The notes below the pieces were generated by a model. That model made no database searches. It was not told the DNA's origin and worked only from the letters and a program-made list of their open reading frames with translations. The translations under genes and the position numbers were made by a program. A stretch of 64,000 nucleotides of DNA from Thamnaconus septentrionalis (taxonomy: Eukaryota > Chordata > Actinopteri > Tetraodontiformes > Monacanthidae), in contig CM020511.1 in NCBI GenBank assembly GCA_009823395.1, forward strand, positions 9,956,001-10,020,000, in the 5' to 3' direction. Shown here in pieces: positions 9,423 through 22,559 of this stretch (position 1 is its first letter; every line of letters begins with the position of its first letter).

Positions 9423-10153
9423 ACGTTTACAAAAAGCCGTTGAGAGCTATGAGCTTGTTCTTTAAAGATTTGAATTTTTCTCCCTCCAGAAATCCAGAGT
9501 ACATAAAAAAGTGAGAGAAAAAGTAGCGTTGCATAGAAGCAGGAGAGGCAGAAAGGAGAGGAGCAAGAGTCATACATCAGTTTAATGACGGCTGTTCTGA
9601 CAGAAATAACTGCGGAGCAGCTTCTGCTCTCAAATCAATAGCCTCACTCTTTATGGCACTCTAAATAATGCAATAACAGCAGCCTGACACTTATCCCTGT
9701 ACGAATTATAGTCCTGGCACTGCCCTCGCATCTTGTTTACAAAGTCATTTGGGGAGTGAGATTTCACTATATGGATGTCAGTGTCACGCGCTAAGTCGAT
9801 ACTGCGACCGCACACATGCTAACACTTTGGTACTAACTTACTAATAATGGAACAATAATAAAACCCAATAGATTCTACAATAAGTACATCCAGGCTGTGA
9901 TACTAATTACCAAGTTATTTTTTTTCTTCAACCAACACTTCACCTGTAACCAGACATGAAGCTGTGCACATAATTAAAATTTTGGCTTGTGCCTCGGGTC
10001 TTGAAACATAGCTCAAAAAAAATGTTGTCCAAAAATCTAAATAGATTCTTGATTTCCTCCCCTGGAAAATATTTAATTGCTTTAGAAAACACAAAAACAA
10101 AATTTTTCAGTGGCATTAGATTCTCAAAAAAAAAAAAAGGAAAGAAGAAGTTC

Positions 10154-10155
<2 letters not shown>
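9423..10155. other. Unassigned non-coding stretch
   Basis: AT-rich sequence with poly-A runs (10015-10022, 10127-10138). I see no gene or recognisable element. Confidence 0.4.

Positions 10156-10193
<38 letters not shown>
10156..10193. repeat. (GT)n microsatellite
   Basis: About 19 uninterrupted GT units. Confidence 0.95.
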
Positions 10194-10195
<2 letters not shown>

Positions 10196-10648
10196 TGTTT
10201 CCCCTTGTTCTTTTTCTTTCTCATATTCTGTCAGGGATAATACTAACGGGCCATGACCAGGGTAACCTGTAGAGTCAGACAAAATAGCTCTGCAGCGTTG
10301 TCATCGTTAATGACAAAAAAAAATCTCGGATTCCGTGAGGACTTACAGTTGGATGCTTGCAATTTGAGTGAGGCTGCAGATTAGAGCGGCCGCATACCTG
10401 GCTACACACATGTATTAGCGAATAAGAGGATAATGGGTTGCTCGGTCCATAATAACAAAAAAAAAAAAGGGACCCTGTTCCCCAGCCCCACTGCTTGTCA
10501 GTTGATGGAGAACAACATATTTTCTTTAATGGATTTTTCTGAAATGTAGTCTCCTTGTTTTGACTTAAAAAATAGTGGAATGGAAATAAAAAATGGAAAT
10601 ACACAATTTTCACGAAAACATAACATTTTCTGAGTTCTACCTTTGGCA

Positions 10649-10662
10649 TAATAATAATAATG

Positions 10663-10722
<60 letters not shown>
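10649..10722. repeat. (AAT)n microsatellite
   Basis: About 24 units of ATA/AAT with one G interruption near 10662. It produces a poly-Tyr frame on the minus strand. Confidence 0.95.
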
Positions 10723-10723
<1 letters not shown>

Positions 10724-10729
10724 ATAATT

Positions 10730-12150
10730 AATAAATCATATTCTTTTGGAGCATCTTTTTTGGAGCATGGTATAAATATATAAAGGTGTTGAAGTGCAAT
10801 GTGCATAAATATGTGCTAATAATGTGCTTCCAGAAATTTTCTGGTAGCTGATAACGACAATATGTTACATGAAAAAAAAGTTACAAAAAAAAAAAAAGTG
10901 GGGTGGGGTGGGAGGGGGGTAAACTGCCATTCTAGCATTGCATCATACATCATATGAGTGACATGACCTGTTGAAGCAACAATCACAACATGGAGAGCCA
11001 GTGTCGCAGCTGCAGTTGTTACACACACTGTGGATCAGGAGCATTACGTGGGCAGCGGCAGAGAAGACGGTGTTTCTCCTCAAAGAAACTGAAGGATTTG
11101 TGCTGCCTTAGAGCCACAGACTGAGTGCTTGTGTGATCCAACTCCAGCAGAACTTGTTTTTTTTATTTTTTTTCTCCCTCCACCCCGAGTCGTTTTGAAT
11201 TTTGAACGTGAATATTCTCCACATTTCAAGTACCTGATAAATATTAAAGAATTAATGTAGTGGATATGTGTTATATTTAGACCCCAAAGCTGCTTTAGTC
11301 ACTGTGAAACACAGCGCACACGCTCCAACTGAAAGAGGCTTATTCAAATGATGGTAAAAGCTAAGCTGACAACGCACAGCGGTAACTCAGAAGCCCCTGC
11401 AACGCCGCGAAGATAGGGCGAAAAAAAAATAAATACTGAAACGGAAACTGATATGTCACAAACAGGATGTAGCATTTAAGCAGCACATTCTGGGCTTGTT
11501 AAGACAAGTTTCGCGTGCGGTAATGTTTCACCAACTCTGCTCAAACGAGCCTGGTCTGCATCAGGACACGGTGACTTGAGACAGTTCGAGAGCAGGTACA
11601 GGACAAAGACTTCCCTCTAATCAGAAGGTCACTGGGGTCGACACCTGGGCAGGTACACAGACACAAACTGTTCTGACTGCTTCCCCTTAGTAGGCGCTAC
11701 TGAGCTCTGTTCGCCAAGAACCGCCAGATTAAAAAATGTTTCCTACTCCACGTCTCCACTCCTAGACCTTAAACTCAACCTCCTAATATTTTCATGCTTG
11801 CCCATTGTACAACATTCCACTTTCAAATATCAATGTACAGTATATACAGAGGCAGACAAAAATAATGTATTCACACCTCAGGAAAAGAAAAAAAAACTTG
11901 AATTAGTATTTCAATACCAATTTTTTCCGACATCACAAGATAATGCAAGTGAGCTTTGGCCTCTACAATTATAAGAGGTCCTCAAAGTGGTGGCCATTGG
12001 CTTCCAGACTTGGGAGCCAAAGGTCTGCTACCTAAACACTTGTTGAAGCTACGTTCATGACGCCACCTGTAGGGAAAACATTGTTCAACAGTACACAGTG
12101 TTATCGCCATTTGATTAAACTTCAAAATCTATATGTGTAGAAGTCATTTT
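10730..12150. other. Unassigned non-coding stretch
   Basis: Moderately AT-rich unique-looking sequence with short homopolymer runs. No exon or known repeat recognised. Confidence 0.4.
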
Positions 12151-12153
12151 AAA

Positions 12154-12508
12154 TACCGTATTTTCCGGACTATCAGCCGCTACTTTTTTCCCACGCTTTG
12201 AACCATGCGGCTTACGCAAAGGTGCAGCTTTTCTGTGGATTTTACTTCACCCACCAGGGGGCGCTTTAGCAGTAAGTGCTAAAGCGATGAAGTGATGAAG
12301 AGTGACAGGTGGTTTCTGGATTCAGTGTTCATGAAGCGACTTTAATGGTTCCAGTGCGAACCGATCCGCTCCGCGGACCCGTTTCCTGACGAAACACCTG
12401 CGGCTTATAGTCCAGTGCGGCTTGTATATGTACACATTTGTTTTTTCCCCTAAATTTAGCTGGTGCGGCTTATATTCAGGTGCGCTTTATAGTCCGGAAA
12501 TTACGGTA
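12154..12508. mobile_element. MITE with TIR 'TACCGTATTTTCCGGACTAT'
   Basis: The left end TACCGTATTTTCCGGACTAT (12154-12173) is mirrored at the right end by 'atagtccggaaattacggta' (12489-12508), with a few mismatches. TA at both outermost positions suggests TA-site insertion as in Tc1/mariner elements. Inside, 'gcggcttatagtcc' and 'gcggcttatattcagg' repeat the subterminal sequence. This sequence type is widespread in vertebrate genomes as I recall, but I do not assign a family name. It carries a perfect CTCF-type motif (separate entry). Confidence 0.8.
12251..12264 (+). promoter_or_regulatory. CTCF-like site inside the MITE
   Basis: CCACCAGGGGGCGC fits every position of the core consensus CCASYAGRKGGCRS. 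CTCF is the zinc-finger protein that anchors chromatin loops and insulators. Binding is unproven, and the flanking specificity bases were not assessed. Confidence 0.5.
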
Positions 12509-12514
12509 TTTACG

Positions 12515-15500
12515 GTCCAACTCTGTTTGTATATATATTTTTCTATTCTTCTGTTTTCCTTGCCTTTCATTCGTGCGTCCAGCACAGTCGCATTTCTAGT
12601 GTTTACTATTCTGATAGTGATTCTAAGAGGATTTATTTTTTATTTTTTTTTTTTTTTTTTTTTGACTCTGTATGCTGCAGACTCAACATTTGTCCCCCCA
12701 GAAACAGAGATCTGAGCCATCAAGGGGCGACTTGTGAGTTGCTGCCACAGTTCTCTGGACCTAGTATAGTTAATCCATGTCGACGAACAAGTGTGACAAT
12801 AAGCTCTCTGTCTGAACAGCAATCCTCTTAGGAAAGGCTTTGTGGGTAAACTCGCCTCATGCAAATTCCAAACCCCATTAGCTTTGAGGGACTAGTCAGC
12901 TGCATTGAGATTAATGGCCAAGTGACTACTTGATTTAATAGGGTTATTTCACATCTTCTGGGGGAAAATAAACAGCAGAGTTAATGCAAGACATTTGTCA
13001 CTGACGTTCTCAATCTCTCCTCTCTACGAGGAGGAAGTTTCTGTGGAGATGTTACTGAGTCAGCCGGGCGCTGGTAAAAGACCAGCGGAGTCTTGACGCA
13101 AACACCTGGCAACTTTGCTCGTAAATAAGAAACAATAAGTTTGATAAAGTTTCAGGTGTTTGGACAATGAAAAATCCAAGGTCTAAAGTTTTTGAGAGCT
13201 GTTCTAAATTACAGGAGGGAATTATTTCAAATGCGTTGCGAGATAAATGCACCCGGGAGAGAGCGCCATGCAATTTTTCATTACAGGGTAGAAAGTGAAA
13301 ATCCTTATTTATCTTTTTCCATGCCGTCAGCTTACTCCAAACTTCTGCTGCAGGGGATTACTGGCTGGGTGGGTAGGGCTCTGTCACCGCAAAAGTGGGA
13401 GACAACACAGACAACACTATGACAAACGGTGATCTGAGAGTCCTCCAAGCTCACAGCTGGGGAGGAATGATTAGCCCGAAGTTTAGCGGGAGCTTCAAAA
13501 TACTTTCTTGTGACCTTTAATCCCCAATCAAATCACAACGCTGCGTTTCCCCCCGCTGCAAAACAGAAGCCGCCACCGCCAGCCCACACTTGTACGCTGA
13601 GCTCCGAGCGTATGCGCTGCAAACAGCTTTCAAGAAGATGTGAGATTAGCTAAAGCTGACTGATTACTTTAAACAGGTGTCATCATCCAGTCGAGGGCTT
13701 ACCGGTGGATCACATCACTCGAGGACTGCTGTGGTAGTCGGACTCAGAGAGACATACCGAGGGTCTTAAACGCCTCAACCCTTTGATTTCTTTGACATGA
13801 GTTGGCAGGAAATGAACAATGTGATTTGAGTGAAAATAATACACAAAAATGACACACTCTGAGACGGCACCACGATCTTACAGCTGATAAAAAAAAGGAA
13901 CAAGAATCTTCAACTGAACTGAAAGAAAAGTTAGTTTACATTTACAAGCCTGAAGCACATTCTAAAATATTACTACCATGGGCACAAGTAAATAGCACAT
14001 TAACGCCCTTAAATATGATACGCTGCTCATAAATAGTAGCTCAACGTAATAGTTCAACATTTACTTGCGCCTATTCCCATAACCCCATGGCTGTATGAGT
14101 AGCTACATTCCTTTAATAATCAGTGCCTGTTGTTTTCAGATCCGGGGGGCAGAGACACAAGCTGCTCTGCGATAATAATGTAGCATTACGAGACATAACA
14201 CACCTGCTGACCCTAAAAGCGCATGGCTACGCTGCTACTCCCGTCATCAGTATGTTTGTCGAGGAGAAGCTGGTGTCTTACCATGGTGCGGTGATGATGC
14301 CTTTTGGTAACCAAGACCCAGAAACGTATTAGTTTAAGACAAAAACTAAGTAACAGCAGCACTGTGTCACTCTGCCCATTATTATTCCATAGCGAGGTGA
14401 ATGTATGCATCCTTAATAGTGTTTTAGAGGTGTTGGATTGTGTGATTTAATGAGTTTTGAACGAGGGAGGTCTGTAAGTTAATGATTCGTCTGCGGCCAT
14501 TTTGTCACAACAGCCACTGATAATTAAAGGGAATGTACGTACTCAGATGACAATAGGGATTATACAATGGGCAAATTTGGCCAAAAATAACGTCGAATTA
14601 CCCCTTTAGCACGTAACTTGTAGAGCAAATTGAATTTATGCCTGTGTTATGTCTTGGCAGTTTATCCTTCAAACACCTTGGATGTAAAGTGAGACGTACG
14701 GCAGCGTAAGTGGGTGGGGGGGGCAAACAAAGGCATTCCTGTCAAACACTCCCGTGTCTCCAGAACGATGGTGCAGCTGCAGCCGGCAGAACGTCGGCAA
14801 TGCGGCTCCTGCCGGCAGCCAAAGTCCCTCAGGCGCCAGCACTCACTCATTTCCCAAAGCCCGACCGCGGAGCCGTACGCCGCAAAAGGGGAAAGTCGTA
14901 CAGTTGAGCAATGCCAGGATTAAAAGGGGGTTCAGGTGGGATTTGAACGATGCCAGTGCACTCAGCAGCGACTCCCATCAGTACCATTGCTGCCACGCGG
15001 GTGCGGGCCATGACACAGAGCATCGTGTTGCCTCGGAAGTACAACTGCTTTTTCTAATGAATAAGGCAGAGTTTGTGTGTGCACGCGTCCTCTCGACGCA
15101 CATTAAATAGCTGCTGATGGTGCACAGTCACGTGTTGAGCAAGGCAGTTTGCAGGGGAGGGTGGGGGCAAACGCTACCTTTCTATGGAACTGAGACCGCT
15201 ACCAAGTCCTCCCCATCCAACAGGGAGAACATTAAGACGTAGAGAAGACGAAGATAAAAAGCAGTTTGTGGATTTCATAGGTTTCAATTCTGGCCAATGT
15301 CTGTGTCTACTTGGGCTGCATGTGTGAACTCCTGAACTGAAACAACACAGCAGTTTTATACAGAGCAGATCAAATGGAGATGAGAAGCGCTGGCACACAC
15401 AAAGTTAATCTTCTCCGTTTTGAATAGAAAACAAAACTGTCTTATCAAATTCACGTTATGAAGCTACCAAAAACACATCCAATTGATTACCGTTTAAGTA

Positions 15501-16250
15501 TTTAATTGAAAATAAATGACTCCCCAATGAGTGTAAAAAAAATAATAAAAGAAGCTGCAAAACAAATAATTATGAGCAGCTCAAATGTTGTTTCTGCTAT
15601 TCCGCCGGTTGGGGAGATGTGCGTGTGTGGTGAGAGAGAGTGTGTGAATCTTTATAAACCTGCAGCGATTGCACTTGCACGGTACTCCCTAGAAGGGCAC
15701 ACTAACATCAAAGTTGCAATTTCTGAGTCAGTACTGGGAAAAGCGAGAGTCAAGAAAGCCGTTGCACACAGACGTGAGATAATGTCTGTAACTTCTTAAC
15801 CTCTGGGGCACGAAGGAGGAACGTAGTACAAATTTCTCTCCCTGATGTAATGCCCCAAATCTCTATCGCTATCTGAAAACCCATCTCTGTCTGAGAAGAG
15901 TGATTTGCTTCTGTCGTCCACGAACAGTAGCTCATTGAGTGACTGTCATTGTTTTTTGAACAGTTGACGGTTGATAATCCCAGTGATTTTTTTCTGCTTT
16001 TAGGAATAACCATGTATCGTATTAAAAATGGTATTTTTTGGACATTCAGACACTTCACACAAACACGTTAAAATAATGGAGTACGATAAGAGCAAACAAA
16101 AGCACAAAAAAACTGAAGGACAAATAAAGGACAAAAGTGAGGTAACAATAGCAAGGACAAGAGCAATTTTGAACAGCCTTTCATGAGTCATATGTTGCCT
16201 GTTGTATTTCCAAAGTTTGTAATTACACATACAGCCTCTCACTGTGCACT
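12515..16250. other. Mostly unique non-coding DNA
   Basis: A poly-T run at 12642-12663 and otherwise ordinary sequence. The part at 13000-13800 is repeat-poor and less AT-rich. A G+C-rich block at 14700-14900 contains an inverted 'gcagccggcag'/'ctgccggcagc'. ORFs at 14123-15110 and 15506-15799 lack codon signature or splice context. Confidence 0.35.
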
Positions 16251-16255
16251 GTGTA

Positions 16256-16711
16256 AGGTACAGTATGTAATATTTGGAGATTTGGAAGAAGAAACAGCGA
16301 CACCAAGTGGTGAGATTTTAGGTGGCAGCGTCTTTCAATTTCTCTCCCTCTCCTGAGCTTGCCAGTGAGCTACAGTGGCCTGCGCACCCAAACCTGGAAA
16401 CCTCGTCCACCTTCTTCTTTGTTGGTTTATTTGAAGACGTCAACATTCACCCTAAATACGAAATGCGCTGTCAGACAACTGGGTTGTCCACACCAGGCTC
16501 CTTAGAAATATGGCGGTGCAAGCTAACTGGCAGCAAGACCCTTGGTATATGTATACTCTTGTATATGTATGAGAATCACTCTAAGTGTTGAAAAAACAGA
16601 ATGCGTTTATTGTACTGTGAGTATACACTTTCATTAAAGTATTTACTAACAGTATATTAAGTTTTTACCAATGTAAAATCATAAAAAACCCAAATATTAC
16701 ACACTGGATTT
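16256..16711 (+). mobile_element. MITE-like element, family A, copy 3 (near full length)
   Basis: Left end 'aaggtacagtatgtaatatttgg' and right end 'attacacactggatt' form imperfect terminal inverted repeats. The body aligns along its whole length with 50447-50901, including 'aacagcgacaccaagt', 'gccagtgagctaca', 'tttgttggtttatttga' and 'tgtccacaccaggct'. No transposase is encoded. The ORF at 16322-16591 is a chance frame. Confidence 0.8.
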
Positions 16712-16719
16712 TTAACTTA

Positions 16720-17013
16720 CAGTGTCGCAAGTTTTCAATCTCAATAGAACGTGATTTTTTTTTTTTTTTTTAGCAGGTTTGCCAAAATGAGTAATTAGTT
16801 TGAATAGAAATAGATTTTTTTTTTTTTCTTTCCTGGCTTGATTTCTCTAAAATGAAGATGCCTAAAAAGGCATCATACCATGACATGGATTGTTTGAAAA
16901 TATTACAAATTGAAAAAGAAAATGAGCAGCTGCCCTGACTACAAATTAGGAAGATGATTAGAGGTCTGCAGGAATTCAGAATTGGAAAAAAAAAAATAAA
17001 ATATGTACATACA

Positions 17014-17049
<36 letters not shown>

Positions 17050-17733
17050 TAATACAAAACTAAACTAAAAGTAAATCAATTACTGACAATCATGTTTTGT
17101 TCATGTTTAGTTTTTTTCCATCACATTTTTCCTACGTGCTATTTCAAAATGGGGTCACACAAAGTTCCTAAACATGCTTTTCACACGTAAAAATCATTGC
17201 CTTCACGTGCAAATTCAGCTCGCCTGCTGTTTCCTAACAGCTCGGTTGTTTAAACCTTGCTTATCAATTTTCCGCCACCACCAGTGAGCACATTAATTTC
17301 TGTATTATGTATTATTGAAACACCGTCATTGTGCATAGAGTTAACAGAGCAGTTTGAGGCCACAGGACCCTCATTAAAAAGGCACTGTGACCACCTGGAC
17401 ATTTATTGCCCCCCAAATTGGCTTGTACTCAATAACATTACGCCAATGCTATTTATCCCACTGACTGACTGACATTCAGCCACGGTGCCAGGTACCAGCT
17501 CACGTCCTAAATTATGTGAGCTATTAGCTTCTGGCATTTGGACACTGTGTTCTGGAAATTGGGCAGGATGGTACAGAGACATCCAATGAATCTGCATTGC
17601 TGTGGCTGAGAGTGAAGTTTTACCCTGGGGTCAGTTTTCCCTGCCAGTAGATGAAGGCCAGAGCACGATTTTATATGTAGTTTTTTGTTTTTATTATTTT
17701 AAAAAAAGATAACTGTCTTTAAAATTCCCATCC
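16720..17733. other. Unassigned non-coding stretch with homopolymers and (TA)n
   Basis: Poly-T at 16756-16771 and 16815-16827 and a (TA)n tract at 17018-17046. No gene seen. Confidence 0.4.
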
Positions 17734-18140
17734 AGATCACCTAATTTGATCCCCATTTGATCAAATGGCACCATCGAGTCCCCAGTAACATAATTCGGAA
17801 CCGAACGCAGCAATCCCCAGCATCCCGCCTGGCAGCACAGCCCCGGATGCGCTGGTTTGGTCACATCCAAAGACTACCCCCTGAACATCCCATACACGCA
17901 ATCGTCCATTCTGATCCAAAAACAGCTGGATGGCGATGCCCCGCGGGAAACCTCACACGAGGTGGATGGACATCGTCACCAGGGACCTTCAACAGCTGGG
18001 CCTGTCTTTGGCCGAAGCTGTGTCTATCGCCCTGGATCGACCCAAGTGGAGAGGCCTGGTGGCCCTTATTGGCAAGACGCCGCCATTGATGAGCAGGAGA
18101 CCTGATGATGATGATGATGATGATGATGACAAGATCACCT
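17734..18140 (+). mobile_element. 5'-truncated RTE-like LINE with (TGA)n tail and TSD
   Basis: Direct repeats AGATCACCT at 17734-17742 and 18132-18140 bound the insert. Its coding remnant, split over two frames, reads RMRWFGHIQRLPPEH (about 17845-17890), then PHTRWMDIVTRDLQQLGLSLAEA and PKWRGLVALIGKTPP. This pattern is typical of the C-terminus of LINE reverse transcriptases of the RTE/BovB kind. The insert ends in TGATGA repeats (about 18103-18129), as RTE elements often do. A frameshift near 17905-17940 kills the frame. Clade is inferred; the retrotransposed nature is directly supported by the duplication. Confidence 0.75.
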
Positions 18141-18619
18141 TATTATACATTACAGTGGTCTCATTGAATGGTTTTCTGAAGACAATGCAGAGCATAGAGG
18201 TGTATGTGTTTTTTTATATAGTGTAGAGATAATTATGTGCACTGACCATTTATCAGTGCCTAACTCAATATTTTGCTTGAAGATAATGACAACATTGCAG
18301 ACGTTTTGCTTGTTTTCAGCCTTTTTAAAGGGGTTGCTAATGCCTTTAAATGTGCTGTCAAGTAAGAAGACACGAGCAAAATATGTATCATGCTACTAAA
18401 TTTCAAGACAAAATGGCATGATCAATAATATGGAATGTTGACAAAGAAAACAGCATTTAATAATGTAGAATCTGTAGAAAGCGTACAGTACATGCTCATC
18501 TTCAATAGCATAATGTCCTTTTCAAAGGTTAAGGGAGTCGACAAGCAGTATTCTGAGTACTTTGTTTTTTTTCCAGACAGACTAATGGTGGTGGTAGCGA
18601 ATGTATTAGACACAGTGGC

Positions 18620-18870
18620 ACGGAGGCAAGGATAGGAGGCAGAGCCGGAGGTAGCGGAGGTTTTGGGAGTGACCAGGATGGACATGATCAGGACTGAGAT
18701 CATCGGAGTATGTGAGATAAAAGCCAGAGAGGCCAGACTGAGAGGATTTGGACATGTACAGTATCAGTAGAGGGATGCTGAGGTTGGAAGTGGCAGGCAG
18801 GAGGCCTGGAGGATGAGCCAAGAGAAGATTTATGGCTGTAGTGAAAGAGGACATAAAGTTGGGGAGTTGG
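18620..18870 (+). mobile_element. LINE reverse-transcriptase C-terminal fragment
   Basis: From about 18666 a frame reads GVTRMDMIRTEIIGVC ... REARLRGFGHVQ and stops. Downstream frames keep RRFMAVVKEDIKL-like sequence at about 18825-18860. This matches the C-terminal region of a common fish LINE ('RWFGHVQRRD...' type) from memory. It is damaged by stops and lacks its 5' end; the 3' boundary is unclear. Confidence 0.6.
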
Positions 18871-18963
18871 TTTTATGTATATGGTTTTCTTTGCATGTGG
18901 CTTTTATTATATTCGTGTATTACAGATCACAACGGTACCTGTTAAAAATCAATTACAAAATTG

Positions 18964-19043
18964 ATAATCTCTATTGCCCCGTGACCCTGAATTGGAATAA
19001 GCGGGTATAGAAGATGAATGAATGAATGAATAATCTCTATTGC
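18964..19043 (+). mobile_element. 52-bp V-SINE tail insertion with 14-bp TSD
   Basis: The insert (about 18978-19029) is nearly identical to the last part of the SINE at 827-1192: 'ccccgtgaccctgaa', 'ggaataagcgggtatagaag', then GAAT repeats. It is flanked by ATAATCTCTATTGC at 18964-18977 and 19030-19043. Reverse transcription evidently stopped after about 50 nt, giving a tiny but complete retrotransposition event. Confidence 0.85.
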
Positions 19044-19503
19044 TTAGTTATTTTATTTAATCCGCTTATTGGTGCGTGTGTGCATTTGAAGGTTTTTTTT
19101 GTTTATGGCTTTCTTTCCCTTTAAGTGCAAAATGGCTTGACTGCTGTGTTCTGCGTTGTATTGTTGATAAATGTATACATATAAATGATGCCGCATGAGT
19201 CAGAGCAAATCATTTTTTTTCTTTTCTTTTACATGCTGTATTCACGCTGTATGCATAAGGGTAAAAGTTTTCTTTTCTTACTTTGTCACTTTAAAGGTTT
19301 ACCAAAACAGTAGATTGTGATTCAAGTTTAATTAAATGCAAACCATTCTAATATTTGCACTGTCATAAATGAATAAATTACTAATTGTTTGTGCAGCTGA
19401 AGTTAAAGTTAAGAAGGATATGTTGACTGTTTTGCACTTTAGGGCATCGGTTCAGTTTTCAAAACAGTCAATAAATAATTATTCAAGAAAAGGCTTTAAG
19501 AGT

Positions 19504-19530
19504 ACACACACACAGACACACACAGACGCA

Positions 19531-19567
<37 letters not shown>
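19504..19567. repeat. (CA)n microsatellite
   Basis: CA repeats with GA interruptions in the first half and a pure run in the second half. Confidence 0.95.
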
Positions 19568-19569
<2 letters not shown>

Positions 19570-20325
19570 TATTGACAAGACTGGCCCTATCCATGACCTC
19601 GCCTCGAAGACTGGCCTCCTACCACTTGATCAGGTTTGGATCATGGTGAACACTGGCACATACTCAACACTCTGACAGACAGTGTCCATGGATAAGCTCC
19701 TCTCTCTCTGTGTGTTGTCTGGTTCGGTGTCCTGCCGAGGCTCAGTCCTCTCATCACTCTCCCTCCTCCTGCAGCTCTCGCTGTTCGCCTCCCCTCACAC
19801 CAGTCCCTCCTCCCCAAGCTCCCTTTACCACAGTGATACATAAAAATGCACCACTCCCAGTTGCCCCCCCCCCCACTTCTTTTTTGTTCAAATTGGTATT
19901 CATTCTATATTTTCCCTCAATGCTCTTATTAGTGCAAATTGCTCTCTAGTTGTATGGAGGCAGTTTCTAACTCCTCTATTTAAATGAATAAAAAAAAAAA
20001 ACTTTAATTTGCATCCTTCATTTTTTTGAACTCTCTTGAGTATTTTATTTTCCATTTGCTCTTAGTGTGTGCCCACAAGTGTTGCCAGCAATAGGTTGGT
20101 TATCACATCTATACAACAATTAACGCAATCAGGACCATACGGTTCTTGCTTTTATGCAGCAACCCGTGTGCCTCCCGTGCAAGACAGAAATAATACTACT
20201 GAGAAAACACTGAATGAGGATAAATAGTGCATTTTTTTTAACCATTTTCTCCATTATAGTTTATAATATGAATCATATATTGTTATTTTCAGAGGAATCC
20301 CAGAGCACTAGCAAGATACTTGTAA
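19570..20325. other. Unassigned non-coding stretch
   Basis: A C-run at 19865-19874 and a poly-A at 19989-20001. No gene or recognisable element. Confidence 0.4.
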
Positions 20326-20332
20326 CATTTGT

Positions 20333-20619
<287 letters not shown>

Positions 20620-22555
20620 GGTACAAGATGGTTTTATTTCATTTCATGTTACGCTATCATAAGTTTAATCAAAATATGACTGCTAACAAATACCACAGTT
20701 CAAATTCACCAGCATTTTTCCTGTTGGCCAGCTACTCACTGTAATTCTGATAAGAGTCATGTGCTTTGACCTTTCATGTAGCAGTTCAGTCTCTGAGTTG
20801 GTGATTAATGAACCACTTCTATCTGCAGCACCGTGAACTCTGGCCTCGCCTTAATTAAAACTCAACTGTTGACCACCAATCATAAATTACTTCCCACAAC
20901 CTGTGACACTCCCAGAATAAAAAAAAAAAAAAAAGAACAAATTGGTTTTATCCCGGTTGGTAATTCGCACATAATAAGGAAGGAGTTGGCAGGGGCTTGT
21001 GGGGTAAAAGCTCATTCTCAGTGTGTGGGCTGACGGTTGCATTGCTGAGCATGTGGCGCTGTTGTCATACGGCTGATTGATGCCTGTTGTCTGCTCCGCT
21101 TGTGTTTTACAGGTAGCTGCAGTCGTTGCAGCGACGCCACAGGGCTCCTGCGCGTTCCGATCCCTGACACGAGCAGCTGGTTTCCAGTAGGAGGGAGCTG
21201 CCCTGCTACAACATCTCCACTCCATCATCCCTGCCGCTGTTCGCAGGGGCGTCGGATGAGGATGGAGATTTTTCCGACCATACCAATATGTCCAGAGTTA
21301 GCCCAAGTCGGCAACTCTCATTTAAAACCCGATTCTGCTTGTTGTTGCGGTTTTTCTTGTAAGATAACTGTTGAGTATGGATGAAGATAATATATCGTAG
21401 CTGTGTCAACATATGTCTTTTGTGAAAATGTTGAATGCATTTAGTAAGGGAAAAAAAATAAACAGAAATCTCAATGGACTCCAATTTTTGACCTTCTTTG
21501 GGGTTTGTGCTGCTCCTTCAAAACACATAAATACATAAGCACAAGAACTTCATGCACTTTTACGGCAATGTGATAAATGTGAACTACGGATGCAGTTTTA
21601 CTTCAACGTATGCAGATCAGAATTCTAAGTTTTGAATAGTGGGTATTTTGTTGATCATATTTGGTTGACCCCATCACCTGACAGTTGGAGAACTTTTGTT
21701 TTTCTCTATTCGTCAGCTCCATGACAAGCTAATGACGTTAGCTGCTTCCAGACCTAGCTCATTGTTTTGGTCGTGGGAGCATCTGTCCCTGAATCTATTC
21801 ATTCCAGTATGTATGCGAGCACGGCAATCAATCCCAGTTCCAAAGTGAATCAACCAGACAAGCTAATGGGTCTCGATTGGTGTTCCACGGTAGTCCTGCA
21901 CGTATCACGCAGCAGATCTCTAAAGTTGGTTCAATCGGTGAAACATAGCAGCAAAAAACAAAAGAAAGTGAAGAGTTGGGGATCTGGAGGAGGCAGTACG
22001 AAGCTTCATTCAAGTTTGGGCTGACGGCACAATTACTCAAACACTGGAGAACAAACAGCAGAGTTCCTAAGTTTAGAAACAGTTGAGCAAATGGGTTAAA
22101 GAAAAGGGCTGTCAATGTTGTGTTTAGCAGTATTGGGCTAACCCCCAAAAAAAAAAAAAAAAAAAATCTGTAGTCTTTGAAAGTGTGAGGCAGTCAGTGC
22201 AATAGTAGAACTGGGGATTAAAAGGGAAACATGTCCCTGGTTCAATGAACTAGACAAAATTCTCAGGACTCAACCTGTTGGTGCTCCAGGAGATGTGGAG
22301 TTGGTCTGTGATGTTCGCACCAGCCGATCAGCCGATGTCAAATTGGATGACGCCAGTGGTGAGTGGCTTATTAATGGCACCTCCAGCAGTAGTGTGTTTT
22401 CAACTCAAACTGAATATAGCATTGATATACCAAGCGCTGGTATATAAATCAGAGAAGCGCAACCAATGCTAAAATCCATAGATATTTCTGACGCTCCATT
22501 TTTGATTATATGGGTGTTTGATGGCAGATGATCACACGGGATGGTGATTATTTCC
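20620..22555. other. Unassigned non-coding stretch
   Basis: Poly-A at 20919-20933 and 22148-22166. The segment 21085-21260 is GC-richer, with an acceptor-like 'tccgcttgtgttttacag' ending at 21111, but the downstream frames show no known domain. Not called as an exon. Confidence 0.35.
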
Positions 22556-22559
22556 TGAT

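Noticed and set aside
21112..21384. Possible exon after an acceptor-like TTTTACAG
   Set aside because: The frames after it stop early or show no protein features, and no donor or partner is seen.
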